64,000 bases of DNA from Streptomyces sp. AM 4-1-1 (GTDB lineage: Bacteria > Actinomycetota > Actinomycetes > Streptomycetales > Streptomycetaceae). A program made the translations under genes and the position numbers. Positions 34,522 to 44,000 of the stretch are shown piece by piece. Within the stretch, counting starts at the first letter, position 1. Every line of letters begins with the position of its first letter. The notes under the pieces were generated by a model that did not search any database, had not been told where the DNA came from, and saw only the letters and a program-made list of their open reading frames with translations. The DNA lies in the NCBI RefSeq assembly GCF_029167625.1, contig NZ_CP119145.1, forward strand, positions 4,588,001-4,652,000, read 5' to 3'.

Positions 34522-34645
34522 GTGCCCCATGGTCCCAGACGGGGAGCGACCGCGGCACGGGGGTTTCAGGGACCGGACAACCCGGGGACAAGCGGCCGAC
34601 AACGGGCGTCGGCGCGGGGGCCGGGGGCGGGTCCGGAACCATCTG

Positions 34646-34675
34646 TTCGACGTTCGGCCGCTGAACACGTACACT
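34646..34675 (+). promoter_or_regulatory. Candidate promoter upstream of tRNA-Trp
   Basis: TTCGAC (34646-34651) and TACACT (34670-34675) with an 18-base spacer. A second -10-like TAGATT at 34739-34744 lies about 15 bases before the tRNA but lacks a -35 box. Either could drive tRNA-Trp, secE and nusG. Confidence 0.4.
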
Positions 34676-34758
34676 CACCTGTCGTTGGCCTTCACCAGCC
34701 ACGCTGTTGATGCACCGGGAGCACCGGAGCGGATGCGGTAGATTGGTGGAAACCACAA

Positions 34759-34831
34759 AGGGTCGTAGCTCAATTGGTAGAGCACTGGTCTCCAAAACCA
34801 GCGGTTGGGGGTTCAAGTCCCTCCGGCCCTG
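34759..34831 (+). tRNA. tRNA-Trp (CCA)
   Basis: A 73-nt cloverleaf: acceptor AGGGTCG paired to CGGCCCT (one G-T pair), anticodon stem CTGGT/ACCAG with loop CTCCAAA (anticodon CCA), T loop TTCAAGT, discriminator G. It lies about 105 bases before secE, the arrangement also typical of other bacteria where tRNA-Trp is co-transcribed with secE-nusG. Confidence 0.95.
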
Positions 34832-34937
34832 CTACACGCGTCTTCGCCAGGATGCGTGCGCATGTACGTACTTCAATGCACTGCCGTGCGGCTTCACCGG
34901 GCGCGGCACGGCCACGACCCGGAATCAGGTGAGTAGC

Positions 34938-35225
34938 GTGACGGACGCCGTAGGCTCCATCGACATGCCTGATGCCGAGGATGAAGTCCCCGAGTCCCAG
35001 AAGCGGCCTCGGAAGGGCGGGAAGCGCGGAAAGAAGGGCCCACTGGGCCGTCTCGCGCTGTTCTACCGCCAGATCGTCGCCGAGTTGCGGAAGGTCGTCT
35101 GGCCGACCCGCAACCAGCTGACGACGTACACCAGTGTGGTGATCGCCTTCGTCGTTGTCATGATCGGTATCGTCACCGTGCTTGACTTCGGTTTCCAGCG
35201 GGTCATCAAGTACGTATTCGGCTGA
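34938..35225 (+). CDS. secE: Protein translocase subunit SecE
   Basis: 95 residues, single-span SecE. The hydrophilic basic N-terminus is followed by FYRQIVAELRKVVWPTRNQL, the conserved amphipathic signature, and one membrane helix (YTSVVIAFVVVMIGIVTVLD). It stabilises SecY in the Sec translocon. GTG 34938 is preferred because AGGTGAG sits 4 bases upstream; GTG 34929 would add three residues. Confidence 0.93.
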   Translation: MTDAVGSIDMPDAEDEVPESQKRPRKGGKRGKKGPLGRLALFYRQIVAELRKVVWPTRNQLTTYTSVVIAFVVVMIGIVTVLDFGFQRVIKYVFG

Positions 35226-35298
35226 TCCCGCGGAGGGCGCCTGACCGGCGCCCCTTTCGCATGTTCCACCCATTTGTATCCAGGAAGAAGCAGCCATC

Positions 35299-36252
35299 GT
35301 GTCTGACCCGAACCTGAACGACGCCCGCGAGCCTGAGGCAGGCGCCGTCGAGTCTGCCGAGGACGAGCTCGACATCGTTGAGGCGAAGGACGCTGTGGAG
35401 CCGGACCAGGCCGAAGCTGCCGACGTCGCCGCGGGCGAGCCCGCCGAGCAGGCCGCCGTGCACACCGAGGCTGAAGAGGCCGTCGAGTCCGCCACGGACG
35501 AGGAGTCCGTCGCCGACGAGGACGGGTCCACCGACGTGGAGTCGGCCGAGGACGCCGCTGTCCCGGAGGACGCCGATGTCTCCGAGGATGCCGACGTGGC
35601 CGAGAGCGCGGACGCCGAGCCGGTGGCAGAGCCGGTCGACGCGGTCACCGCGCTCCGCGAGGAGCTTCGTGGTCTCCCCGGCGAGTGGTACGTCATCCAC
35701 ACGTACGCCGGTTACGAGAAGCGTGTGAAGGCCAACCTGGAGCAGCGCGCCGTCTCGCTCAACGTCGAGGACTTCATCTACCAGGCCGAGGTGCCCGAGG
35801 AAGAGATCGTCCAGATCAAGAACGGCGAGCGGAAGAACGTCCGTCAGAACAAGCTCCCGGGATACGTCCTGGTGCGCATGGACCTGACGAACGAGTCGTG
35901 GGGCGTGGTCCGCAACACCCCCGGCGTCACCGGTTTCGTGGGCAACGCCTACGACCCGTACCCGCTGACCCTGGACGAGATCGTCAAGATGCTCGCGCCG
36001 GAGGCCGAGGAGAAGGCCGCCCGCGAGGCCGCCGAGGCCGAGGGCAGGCCGGCTCCGTCCCGCAAGGTCGAGGTCCAGGTGCTGGACTTCGAGGTGGGCG
36101 ACTCGGTCACCGTCACCGACGGCCCGTTCGCGACGCTCCAGGCGACGATCAACGAGATCAACGCCGACTCGAAGAAGGTCAAGGGCCTCGTCGAGATCTT
36201 CGGCCGCGAGACTCCGGTCGAGCTGAGCTTCGACCAGATCCAGAAGAACTAG
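35299..36252 (+). CDS. nusG: Transcription elongation/termination factor NusG with acidic N-terminal extension
   Basis: 317 residues. The NGN domain begins near residue 130 ([21 protein letters not shown]) and contains GYVLVRMDL and TPGVTGFVG. The KOW domain is near 260-310 ([19 protein letters not shown]). The first 120 residues are an acidic, Ala/Glu/Asp/Val-rich disordered extension, common in high-GC actinobacteria but absent from E. coli NusG. GTG 35299 with AGGAAGAAG upstream. It binds RNA polymerase and couples to ribosomal S10/Rho. Confidence 0.95.
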   Translation: MSDPNLNDAREPEAGAVESAEDELDIVEAKDAVEPDQAEAADVAAGEPAEQAAVHTEAEEAVESATDEESVADEDGSTDVESAEDAAVPEDADVSEDADVAESADAEPVAEPVDAVTALREELRGLPGEWYVIHTYAGYEKRVKANLEQRAVSLNVEDFIYQAEVPEEEIVQIKNGERKNVRQNKLPGYVLVRMDLTNESWGVVRNTPGVTGFVGNAYDPYPLTLDEIVKMLAPEAEEKAAREAAEAEGRPAPSRKVEVQVLDFEVGDSVTVTDGPFATLQATINEINADSKKVKGLVEIFGRETPVELSFDQIQKN

Positions 36253-36260
36253 TGCCTCTC

Positions 36261-36473
36261 CCGGCAAGCTTTGCCCTGTCGCGTCGCCCAGCACTTCCCC
36301 GAGCTCTCGGCTTCGCTCGATCAGGGGAGGCCCCGTCCTCGCCGTGTCGGCCAAAAGCCCTGGTAGCCCTTCCCCCAAGGTCTTGAGGACCAGGGAGGAC
36401 CCCCTCCAGGACTTCCGGCCGCCTTGCGATCGCACGCGCCGGACGACGCTCCTTGACGGGCAAACCTTGCCGG
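36261..36473. mobile_element. Inverted-repeat-bounded intergenic element between nusG and rplK
   Basis: CCGGCAAGCTTTGCCC (36261-36276) and GGGCAAACCTTGCCGG (36458-36473) are inverted copies with a single mismatch. Imperfect similarity extends further inward (GCGTCG near each end). Inside lie two related blocks, at about 36292-36333 and 36369-36410, each running from CTTCCCC to GAGG(A/C)CCCC; the first folds on GAGC...GCTC. The 213-bp element has no gene. Its build resembles a REP doublet or MITE. I recall similar CTTCCCC-type blocks dispersed in Streptomyces genomes, but copy number cannot be judged here. Confidence 0.55.
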
Positions 36474-36537
36474 TCACGGCACCAGCCCCCTCGACGGAGG
36501 AACCGGTGGGTTTCACGCCCTCCGGTCATATGCCTGA

Positions 36538-36585
36538 CCAGCAGGTCAGACCGGCTTCACGGCCTGTCTGACCTGCTCGGTTTTT
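36538..36585 (+). terminator. Intrinsic terminator after nusG
   Basis: AGCAGGTCAGAC (36540-36551) pairs perfectly over 12 bp with GTCTGACCTGCT (36566-36577), with a further G-G-C/G-C-C stem inside, followed by GGGTTTTT at 36579-36585. It separates secE-nusG from rplK-rplA or attenuates between them. Confidence 0.85.
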
Positions 36586-36611
36586 GGTCGCGCAGCCATA
36601 CCCGTTATCGT
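36584..36611 (+). promoter_or_regulatory. Candidate rplK promoter
   Basis: TTGGTC (36584-36589), overlapping the terminator T run, and TATCGT (36606-36611) with a 16-base spacer. The start would be about 60 bases before rplK. Confidence 0.4.
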
Positions 36612-36680
36612 TGTGCGGTATGCCTCTGTCCGGATGACCGGACGGCGGCGAAAAACTCTCACTAGGACCCGGAGAGAGCA

Positions 36681-37115
36681 ATGCCTCCCAAGAAGAAGAA
36701 GGTCACGGGGCTCATCAAGCTCCAGATCCAGGCCGGTGCGGCCAACCCGGCTCCGCCGGTCGGTCCCGCACTGGGTCAGCACGGCGTCAACATCATGGAG
36801 TTCTGCAAGGCCTACAACGCCGCGACCGAGTCGCAGCGTGGCATGGTCGTGCCGGTGGAGATCACGGTCTACGACGACCGTTCCTTCACCTTCGTCACGA
36901 AGACTCCGCCGGCCGCCAAGCTGATCCTCAAGGCCGCGGGTGTGGACAAGGGCTCCGGCGAGCCGCACAAGACCAAGGTCGCCAAGCTGACGGCCGCCCA
37001 GGTCCGCGAGATCGCCACGACGAAGCTTCCCGACCTGAACGCCAACGACCTCGACGCCGCGTCGAAGATCATCGCTGGCACCGCCCGTTCCATGGGCATC
37101 ACGGTCGAAGGCTGA
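36681..37115 (+). CDS. rplK: 50S ribosomal protein L11
   Basis: 144 residues. N-terminal domain with [20 protein letters not shown] (the thiostrepton-site proline-rich face) and [20 protein letters not shown]-terminal rRNA-binding domain with [20 protein letters not shown]. It forms the GTPase-associated centre with 23S rRNA and L10/L12, and is required for RelA activation. ATG 36681 follows GGAGAGAGCA. It pairs with rplA 82 bases downstream. Confidence 0.97.
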
Positions 37116-37197
37116 CTCAGCCCCGTAGACCGACAGTGGTAGGACCAAGCGCTGGTCCGCACCACGACTCCCCACCTGAAACCACACAGGAGCAGAA

Positions 37198-37920
37198 GTG
37201 AAGCGCAGCAAGACTCTCCGCGCTGCGGACGCCAAGGTCGACCGGGAGCGCAACTACGCCCCGCTCGAGGCCGTCCGTCTCGCCAAGGACACCGCCACCA
37301 CCAAGTTCGACGGCACCGTCGAGGTCGCCTTCCGCCTGGGTGTCGACCCTCGCAAGGCCGACCAGATGGTCCGTGGCACCGTGAACCTGCCGCACGGCAC
37401 CGGCAAGACCGCCCGGGTCCTGGTCTTCGCGACCGGTGACCGTGCTGCGGCCGCGGAGGCCGCGGGCGCCGACATCGTCGGCGCCGACGAGCTCATCGAC
37501 GAGGTGGCCAAGGGCCGTCTGGACTTCGACGCCGTCGTCGCCACCCCGGACCTCATGGGCAAGGTCGGCCGTCTCGGCCGTGTGCTCGGTCCGCGTGGTC
37601 TGATGCCGAACCCGAAGACCGGCACCGTCACCCCCGATGTCGTCAAGGCTGTCAACGACATCAAGGGCGGCAAGATCGAGTTCCGCGTCGACAAGCACTC
37701 GAACCTGCACTTCATCATCGGCAAGGTCTCCTTCGACGAGACGAAGCTGGTCGAGAACTACGCCGCGGCACTGGACGAGATCCTTCGTCTGAAGCCGTCC
37801 GCCGCCAAGGGCCGTTACATCAAGAAGGCGACCCTGGCGACGACGATGGGTCCTGGCATCCCGCTGGACGCCAACCGCACCCGCAACCTCCTCGTCGAGG
37901 AGGACCCGGCCGCCGTCTGA
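37198..37920 (+). CDS. rplA: 50S ribosomal protein L1
   Basis: 240 residues. Family signatures [20 protein letters not shown] and [20 protein letters not shown] are present. It binds the L1 stalk of 23S rRNA and, in many bacteria, represses its own rplK-rplA mRNA. GTG 37198 with CAGGAGCAGAA upstream. It is followed by a strong hairpin at 37962. Confidence 0.97.
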   Translation: MKRSKTLRAADAKVDRERNYAPLEAVRLAKDTATTKFDGTVEVAFRLGVDPRKADQMVRGTVNLPHGTGKTARVLVFATGDRAAAAEAAGADIVGADELIDEVAKGRLDFDAVVATPDLMGKVGRLGRVLGPRGLMPNPKTGTVTPDVVKAVNDIKGGKIEFRVDKHSNLHFIIGKVSFDETKLVENYAAALDEILRLKPSAAKGRYIKKATLATTMGPGIPLDANRTRNLLVEEDPAAV

Positions 37921-37961
37921 GCCCCCGCGCTCACCCGGTAGCCGCGTCGACACGCGTGTAC

Positions 37962-37998
37962 GACGGGCCCCGCAACCTTTCGAGGTGCGGGGCCCGTC
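37962..37998 (+). terminator. Hairpin terminator after rplA
   Basis: GACGGGCCCCGCA (37962-37974) pairs perfectly over 13 bp with TGCGGGGCCCGTC (37986-37998). The loop contains CCT-TTCG-AGG, a small stem capped by a stable UUCG tetraloop. There is no T run, as is common for Streptomyces terminators. Confidence 0.75.
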
Positions 37999-38089
37999 CT
38001 CGTATCCGTACGGGGTAGTCGTACGGATAAATGACTGTCGGAGCATTGCGTTAGCGTGATCCCGACAGACAACGAGGGGTGGAGCGTTC

Positions 38090-39007
38090 ATGAGCACGAA
38101 GACGGTACGACGCGTGGGGGCCACGGTCGCCATGGCGGCGATGCTGACCTCGGTGGCGGCCTGCGGCGGCTCCGACGACGGCGGCAGCGGCAAGAGCGCG
38201 GAGAAGAAGGACAACGGCGGCGCCGTGGCGAAGGTCGACCCGATCGCCGCCCTGCGGACCGTCCAGAAGAAGACCAACGGCGCCAAGTCCGCCAAGGTCG
38301 AGGGCACCACGGTCATGGGCGACACCATGTCGATGACCCAGTCCGGCTCCCTCGACTGGACGGACGGCGTCACCGGCAGCATGACCATCAAGTACACCGG
38401 CGGCTCCATGGCGGACTCCATGAAGCAGCTCGGCGGCGACGGCACCATGCAGGCCAGGTACTTCAAGGACGCCTACTACGCGAACATGGGCGAGGCGTTC
38501 GCCAAGCAGGCCGGCGGCAAGCACTGGATCCGGTACGCGTACGACGACCTGGCCAAGGTGGCGGGGGCGTCCGGCGAGGTCATGAAGGACCAGATGCAGA
38601 ACGCCACCCCCGACCAGGGGGTCAAGGCGCTGCTCGCCTCGGGCGATGTGAAGAAGGTCGGCCAGGAGGACGTACGGGGCGTCTCCGCCACGCACTACTC
38701 CGGCACGGTCGACGTGGCCGAGCTGACCGCGAAGAGCACCGCCCTGAGCGCCGAGCAGCTGGCGGAGTTCAAGAAGCAGCTGACCGACGCCGGAGTGACC
38801 ACCGAGCAGGTCGACATCTGGGTGGACAAGAACGACCTCCTGGTGAAGAAGATCGAGAAGGGCATGATGAAGACCGGAGAGCTGAACTCCACGGTCTTCT
38901 ACAGCGACTACGGCGTCAAGGCCGCCGCCGAGCTGCCGCCGACCGGTGACACGGTCGACTTCGCCGAGATGATGAAGCAGGCGCAGAGCGGATCGGGCGG
39001 CTCGTAG
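38090..39007 (+). CDS. Secreted lipoprotein of the LppX/LprAFG type
   Basis: 305 residues. The signal peptide has a basic start, hydrophobic [14 protein letters not shown] and a lipobox ending VAAC near residue 25, followed by a Gly/Ser/Asp/Lys-rich linker. The mature part has the LppX_LprAFG (DUF1396) pattern: repeated beta strands ([32 protein letters not shown]) and the [15 protein letters not shown] strand. In mycobacteria such proteins carry lipids across the envelope. GAGGGGTGGAG precedes ATG 38090. Its placement between rplA and rplJ breaks the usual rplKAJL linkage. Ligand unknown. Confidence 0.85.
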   Translation: MSTKTVRRVGATVAMAAMLTSVAACGGSDDGGSGKSAEKKDNGGAVAKVDPIAALRTVQKKTNGAKSAKVEGTTVMGDTMSMTQSGSLDWTDGVTGSMTIKYTGGSMADSMKQLGGDGTMQARYFKDAYYANMGEAFAKQAGGKHWIRYAYDDLAKVAGASGEVMKDQMQNATPDQGVKALLASGDVKKVGQEDVRGVSATHYSGTVDVAELTAKSTALSAEQLAEFKKQLTDAGVTTEQVDIWVDKNDLLVKKIEKGMMKTGELNSTVFYSDYGVKAAAELPPTGDTVDFAEMMKQAQSGSGGS

Positions 39008-39056
39008 TCCTCCACCGGTTCCGCTTCCGGCAGGTCCTGCGAATTCCGCCCCTGCC

Positions 39057-39083
39057 GGGCGGTCCGGGCGGTCCGGACGGTCC
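39057..39083. repeat. 9-bp tandem repeat (GGGCGGTCC)
   Basis: Three consecutive units, GGGCGGTCC, GGGCGGTCC and GGACGGTCC, plus a partial fourth, 50 bases after the lipoprotein stop. No function is evident. Confidence 0.5.
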
Positions 39084-39132
39084 TGGCGGACAGCGCCGGA
39101 TCACGGTGCCGGCCGCCCGGTCCAGGACGGAT

Positions 39133-39162
39133 TTGCCCGACGCGACCCCGGTCGCGTACTCT
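39133..39162 (+). promoter_or_regulatory. rplJ-rplL promoter
   Basis: TTGCCC (39133-39138) and TACTCT (39157-39162) with an 18-base spacer. The start would fall near 39169, giving a leader of about 210 nt that contains the L10-type regulatory structure. Confidence 0.7.
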
Positions 39163-39248
39163 TCGACAGAAGCCAAAGACCGCTGGTCGTCGCTGTGCAC
39201 TCGCAAGAGGAATCAGTGACCGAAGGTTCCGTTGAGCACGGACGACCC

Positions 39249-39329
39249 GCGCAGGTGACTGTGGAAAGCTCCCCGACTTGTCGGGTCGAGCTACGCCCCG
39301 TGCACCTGTGCCGGGGCGTTTCGTCTTTT
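39249..39329 (+). promoter_or_regulatory. L10-type leader with competing terminator hairpin
   Basis: GCGCAGGTG (39249-39257) can pair with CACCTGTGC (39303-39311), enclosing a CCCGAC/GTCGGG stem and an AGCTC/GAGCT stem: the layout of an L10-binding leader. Alternatively ACGCCCCG (39293-39300) pairs with CGGGGCGT (39312-39319) to make a terminator followed by TTTCGTCTTTT. The terminator loop contains most of the first structure's 3' strand, so the two folds exclude each other. L10(L12)4 binding would be expected to set the balance. Confidence 0.7.
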
Positions 39330-39377
39330 CCGGCCCCTTCTGAGCGGTCCTCATCATCCGGAAGGAGGCCGACGCTC

Positions 39378-39938
39378 ATGGCAAGGCCCGACAAGGCTGC
39401 CGCGGTGGCCGAGCTGACGGACCAGTTCCGCAGCTCGAACGCCGCGATGCTGACCGAGTACCGGGGTCTCACCGTGGCTCAGCTCAAGGAGCTGCGCCGT
39501 TCGCTCGGTGAGAACGCCCAGTACGCCGTGGTGAAGAACACGCTGACCAAGATCGCGGCCAACGAGGCCGGGATCAACACGCTGGACGACCTGTTCTCGG
39601 GTCCGACGGCGGTTGCCTTCATCACCGGTGACCCGGTGGAGTCGGCGAAGGGTCTTCGTGACTTCGCCAAGGACAACCCCAACCTCATCATCAAGGGCGG
39701 TGTCCTTGACGGTAAGGCGCTGTCCGCGGATGAGATCAAGAAGCTCGCGGACCTCGAGTCCCGCGAGGTTCTGCTCGCCAAGGTGGCCGGTGGAATCAAG
39801 GCGTCGATGGCCAAGGCCGCGGCGACGTTCCAGGCCCCGCTGTCGGAGTTCGTCCGCACCGCGGACGCCCTTCGCGCCAAGGTCGAGCAGGGCGGTGCCG
39901 GTACGCCGGCTCCCGCCGACGCCGAGGTGGCGGAGTAA
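39378..39938 (+). CDS. rplJ: 50S ribosomal protein L10
   Basis: 186 residues. The N-terminal rRNA-binding globular domain runs from [20 protein letters not shown] through [17 protein letters not shown], and the C-terminal helix (about 130-186) binds L7/L12 dimers. GAAGGAGG lies 11 bases before ATG 39378. Upstream in-frame codons within the leader are not used, because the leader is occupied by the regulatory structure. It anchors the L12 stalk and probably autoregulates via its leader. Confidence 0.97.
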   Translation: MARPDKAAAVAELTDQFRSSNAAMLTEYRGLTVAQLKELRRSLGENAQYAVVKNTLTKIAANEAGINTLDDLFSGPTAVAFITGDPVESAKGLRDFAKDNPNLIIKGGVLDGKALSADEIKKLADLESREVLLAKVAGGIKASMAKAAATFQAPLSEFVRTADALRAKVEQGGAGTPAPADAEVAE

Positions 39939-40023
39939 CCCTCCGCCCTCCGGCTCGGAGCGGGCCCGTACGCCCGCCTTCATGTACACCCGGCACCTGC
40001 CGACTTAGTGGAAGGACGCCATC

Positions 40024-40407
40024 ATGGCGAAGCTGTCCCAGGACGACCTGCTCGCGCAGTTCGAGAACCTGACCCTCATCGAGCTCTCCGACTTCGTGAA
40101 GGCATTCGAGGAGAAGTTCGACGTCAAGGCCGCCGCCCCGGTCGCCGTCGCCGCCAGCGGTGGCGGTCCCGCCGCCGCCGAGGCCGCTGAGGAGCAGGAC
40201 GAGTTCGACGTCGTCCTCACCGCCGCCGGTGACAAGAAGATCCAGGTCATCAAGGTCGTGCGTGAGCTGACCTCGCTGGGTCTCAAGGAGGCCAAGGACC
40301 TCGTCGACGGCGCCCCGAAGCCCGTCCTCGAGAAGGTCGCCAAGGAGGCCGCCGAGAAGGCCGCCGAGTCCCTCAAGGCCGCCGGCGCCTCCGTCGAGGT
40401 CAAGTGA
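40024..40407 (+). CDS. rplL: 50S ribosomal protein L7/L12
   Basis: 127 residues. N-terminal dimerisation helix pair, Ala/Gly hinge (about 38-58), and C-terminal factor-binding domain with [20 protein letters not shown] and [20 protein letters not shown]. It recruits EF-G, EF-Tu, IF2 and RF3. GGAAGGA precedes ATG 40024; it is 85 bases after rplJ. A partial terminator follows. Confidence 0.97.
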   Translation: MAKLSQDDLLAQFENLTLIELSDFVKAFEEKFDVKAAAPVAVAASGGGPAAAEAAEEQDEFDVVLTAAGDKKIQVIKVVRELTSLGLKEAKDLVDGAPKPVLEKVAKEAAEKAAESLKAAGASVEVK

Positions 40408-40466
40408 CCCTGCGAGTCCTCTGACTCGTTCGGACCAACCCCGCTGTGAGGCGGGGCGTCACATCG

Positions 40467-40502
40467 CGAAGGGCGATCACCCATCCGGGTGGTCGCCCTT
40501 CG
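40467..40502 (+). terminator. Hairpin between rplL and rpoB
   Basis: CGAAGGGCGATCACCC (40467-40482) pairs over 16 bp with GGGTGGTCGCCCTTCG (40487-40502), one T-G wobble, loop ATCC. In other bacteria an attenuator at this position lowers rpoBC transcription relative to rplJL; the same role is likely here. Confidence 0.8.
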
Positions 40503-40522
40503 GCGTGCCCGAAGAGGGTGCC

Positions 40523-40550
40523 TTGAACTTCCTCCGTTGACGAGTATGGT
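40523..40550 (+). promoter_or_regulatory. Weak promoter candidate, distal to rpoB
   Basis: TTGAAC (40523-40528) and TATGGT (40545-40550), 16-base spacer, just after the rplL hairpin. It would give a leader of about 450 nt, so the closer promoter at 40817 is preferred. Confidence 0.3.
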
Positions 40551-40816
40551 GATCTTCGCCGTGCCCATCTTGGGGCCGCCGGCCGACGCGCAGGGGTGGT
40601 CGGCGAGCGGGCCGGGGGCGCTGTCGGGGGCCGAGGGGGCCTTGACGAACCGCGCGTGGCGCGCAATTCTCAGGACGCGTCGTCACATCGATCCGAATCC
40701 GAGGCATGGATCGTCGGCGAAGAGGGCAGTAAAGGAATGCGCACCCCGCGCGAAGGCTAGTCATAGGTGTTGAGAACAAGCTGTTGCGAACAACGTGGGT
40801 CTCTGAGAACCCCGAC

Positions 40817-40845
40817 TGGACATCAGTGAGCCGAGTGGCTACACT
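40817..40845 (+). promoter_or_regulatory. rpoB promoter
   Basis: TGGACA (40817-40822) and TACACT (40840-40845) with a 17-base spacer, the best consensus fit in the 599-base rplL-rpoB gap. The start is expected near 40852, giving a 155-nt leader. The rest of the gap shows no gene. Confidence 0.65.
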
Positions 40846-41006
40846 GACCCTTTGCGCTGCCTGTTAGCTGCCTCCTGCCCGTCACCAGGGGCATACCTGT
40901 CTTGAGCACCGTGGACCGATCTCCCTCACCTGGGACTTCTCTCCCCGTGCCCAACGATGGGACCGGTACGCGCGTAGTGAGTCCGAGCCCTCGGAAGGAC
41001 CCCCTC

Positions 41007-44000
41007 TTGGCCGCCTCGCGCAACGCCTCGACCGCGAATACGAACAACGGCGCCAGCACCGCCCCGCTGCGCATCTCCTTTGCAAAGATCAAGGAGCCCC
41101 TCGAGGTTCCGAACCTCCTCGCGCTGCAGACGGAGAGCTTTGACTGGCTCCTCGGCAACGCCGCCTGGAAGGCTCGCGTCGAGGCTGCTCTGGACAGTGG
41201 ACAGAACGTCCCCACCAAGTCCGGCCTGGAAGAGATCTTCGAGGAGATCTCGCCGATCGAGGACTTCTCCGGGTCGATGTCGCTGACTTTCCGCGACCAC
41301 CGTTTCGAGCCCCCGAAGAACTCGATCGACGAGTGCAAGGAGCGCGACTTCACGTTCGCCGCCCCGCTCTTCGTCACCGCGGAGTTCACCAACAACGAGA
41401 CCGGCGAGATCAAGTCCCAGACGGTCTTCATGGGCGACTTCCCGCTCATGACCAACAAGGGCACCTTCGTCATCAACGGCACCGAGCGTGTCGTCGTGTC
41501 GCAGCTGGTGCGCTCGCCGGGTGTCTACTTCGACTCCTCCATCGACAAGACGTCCGACAAGGACATCTTCTCCGCCAAGATCATCCCGTCCCGGGGTGCC
41601 TGGCTGGAGATGGAGATCGACAAGCGCGACATGGTCGGTGTCCGCATCGACCGCAAGCGCAAGCAGTCCGTCACCGTTCTCCTGAAGGCTCTCGGCTGGA
41701 CGACCGAGCAGATCCTGGAGGAGTTCGGCGAGTACGAGTCGATGCGCGCCACCCTGGAGAAGGACCACACCCAGGGCCAGGACGACGCGCTGCTCGACAT
41801 CTACCGCAAGCTCCGCCCGGGCGAGCCGCCCACCCGCGAAGCCGCTCAGACGCTGCTCGAGAACCTCTACTTCAACCCGAAGCGCTACGACCTCGCGAAG
41901 GTCGGCCGCTACAAGGTGAACAAGAAGCTCGGCGCCGACGAGCCGCTGGACGCCGGCGTTCTCACCAGCGACGACGTCATCGCGACCATCAAGTACCTGG
42001 TCAAGCTGCACGCCGGTGAGACCGAGACGGTCGGCGAGTCCGGCCGCTCGATCATGGTCGAGACCGACGACATCGACCACTTCGGCAACCGTCGTATCCG
42101 TAACGTCGGAGAGCTGATCCAGAACCAGGTCCGTACGGGTCTCGCCCGTATGGAGCGCGTCGTGCGCGAGCGCATGACCACCCAGGACGTCGAGGCGATC
42201 ACGCCGCAGACCCTGATCAACATCCGGCCGGTCGTCGCCTCCATCAAGGAGTTCTTCGGCACCAGCCAGCTGTCCCAGTTCATGGACCAGAACAACCCGC
42301 TGTCGGGTCTGACGCACAAGCGTCGTCTCAACGCCCTCGGCCCGGGTGGTCTCTCCCGTGAGCGGGCCGGCTTCGAGGTCCGCGACGTGCACCCGTCGCA
42401 CTACGGCCGCATGTGCCCGATCGAGACGCCTGAAGGCCCGAACATCGGTCTGATCGGCTCGCTGGCCTCCTACGGGCGGATCAACGCGTTCGGCTTCATC
42501 GAGACGCCGTACCGCAAGGTCGTCGAGGGCGAGGTCACCGACGATGTCGACTACCTGACCGCCGACGAGGAGGACCGCTTCGTCATCGCGCAGGCCAACG
42601 CGCCGCTGACCGAGGAACTCCGGTTCGCCGAGTCCCGCGTGCTGGTCCGCCGCCGTGGCGGCGAGGTCGACTACGTGCCCGGCACGGACGTCGACTACAT
42701 GGACGTCTCGCCGCGCCAGATGGTGTCCGTCGCGACCGCGATGATCCCCTTCCTGGAGCACGACGACGCCAACCGTGCCCTCATGGGCGCGAACATGATG
42801 CGCCAGGCGGTGCCGCTGATCACGTCCGAGGCGCCGCTGGTCGGCACGGGCATGGAGTACCGCTGCGCGGTCGACGCCGGTGACGTCATCAAGGCGGAGA
42901 AGGAGGGTGTGGTCCAAGAGGTCTCCGCGGACTACATCACCGTCGCCAACGACGACGGCACGTACACCACGTACCGCATCGCCAAGTTCTCCCGCTCGAA
43001 CCAGGGCACCTCGGTCAACCAGAAGGTCGTCGTCAACGAGGGCGACCGGGTCATCGAGAGCCAGGTCCTCGCCGACGGGCCCGCCACCCAGCAGGGTGAG
43101 ATGGCGCTCGGCAAGAACCTGCTCGTGGCGTTCATGCCGTGGGAGGGTCACAACTACGAGGACGCGATCATCCTGTCGCAGCGCCTCGTGCAGGACGACG
43201 TCCTCTCCTCGATCCACATCGAGGAGCACGAGGTCGACGCCCGTGACACCAAGCTCGGCCCCGAGGAGATCACCCGGGACATCCCGAACGTCTCCGAGGA
43301 GGTCCTCGCCGACCTCGACGAGCGCGGCATCATCCGGATCGGTGCCGAGGTCGTCGCCGGTGACATCCTCGTCGGCAAGGTCACGCCCAAGGGCGAGACC
43401 GAGCTGACCCCCGAGGAGCGTCTGCTCCGTGCGATCTTCGGCGAGAAGGCGCGCGAGGTGCGCGACACCTCGCTGAAGGTCCCGCACGGCGAGATCGGCA
43501 AGGTCATCGGCGTCCGCGTCTTCGACCGCGAGGAGGGCGACGAGCTGCCGCCGGGCGTGAACCAGCTGGTCCGCGTCTACGTCGCGCAGAAGCGCAAGAT
43601 CACCGACGGTGACAAGCTCGCCGGCCGCCACGGCAACAAGGGCGTCATCTCGAAGATCCTCCCGATCGAGGACATGCCGTTCCTGGAGGACGGCACCCCG
43701 GTCGACATCATCCTCAACCCGCTGGGTGTCCCGTCCCGGATGAACCCGGGCCAGGTCCTGGAGATCCACCTCGGCTGGCTCGCCAGCCAGGGCTGGAAGG
43801 TCGAGGGCAACGAGGAGTGGATGGAGCGGCTCAAGACGATCGGCGCCGACGACGTCGCTCCCGGCACCAACGTCGCGACCCCGGTCTTCGACGGTGCCCG
43901 TGAGGACGAGATCTCCGGTCTCTTCGAGTCCACCATCCCGAACCGCGACGGCGACCGCATGGTCCTCCCGTCCGGCAAGGCCCGGATGTTCGACGGCCGC

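Noticed and set aside
40902..41006. Longer rpoB N-terminus (start TTG 40902 or GTG 40977)
   Set aside because: The extra residues are non-conserved, the TTG at 41007 has the only strong ribosome-binding site, and the family length fits 41007.
42270..42380. Possible rifampicin-resistance changes in rpoB
   Set aside because: The cluster reads as the standard sensitive sequence at the usual positions.
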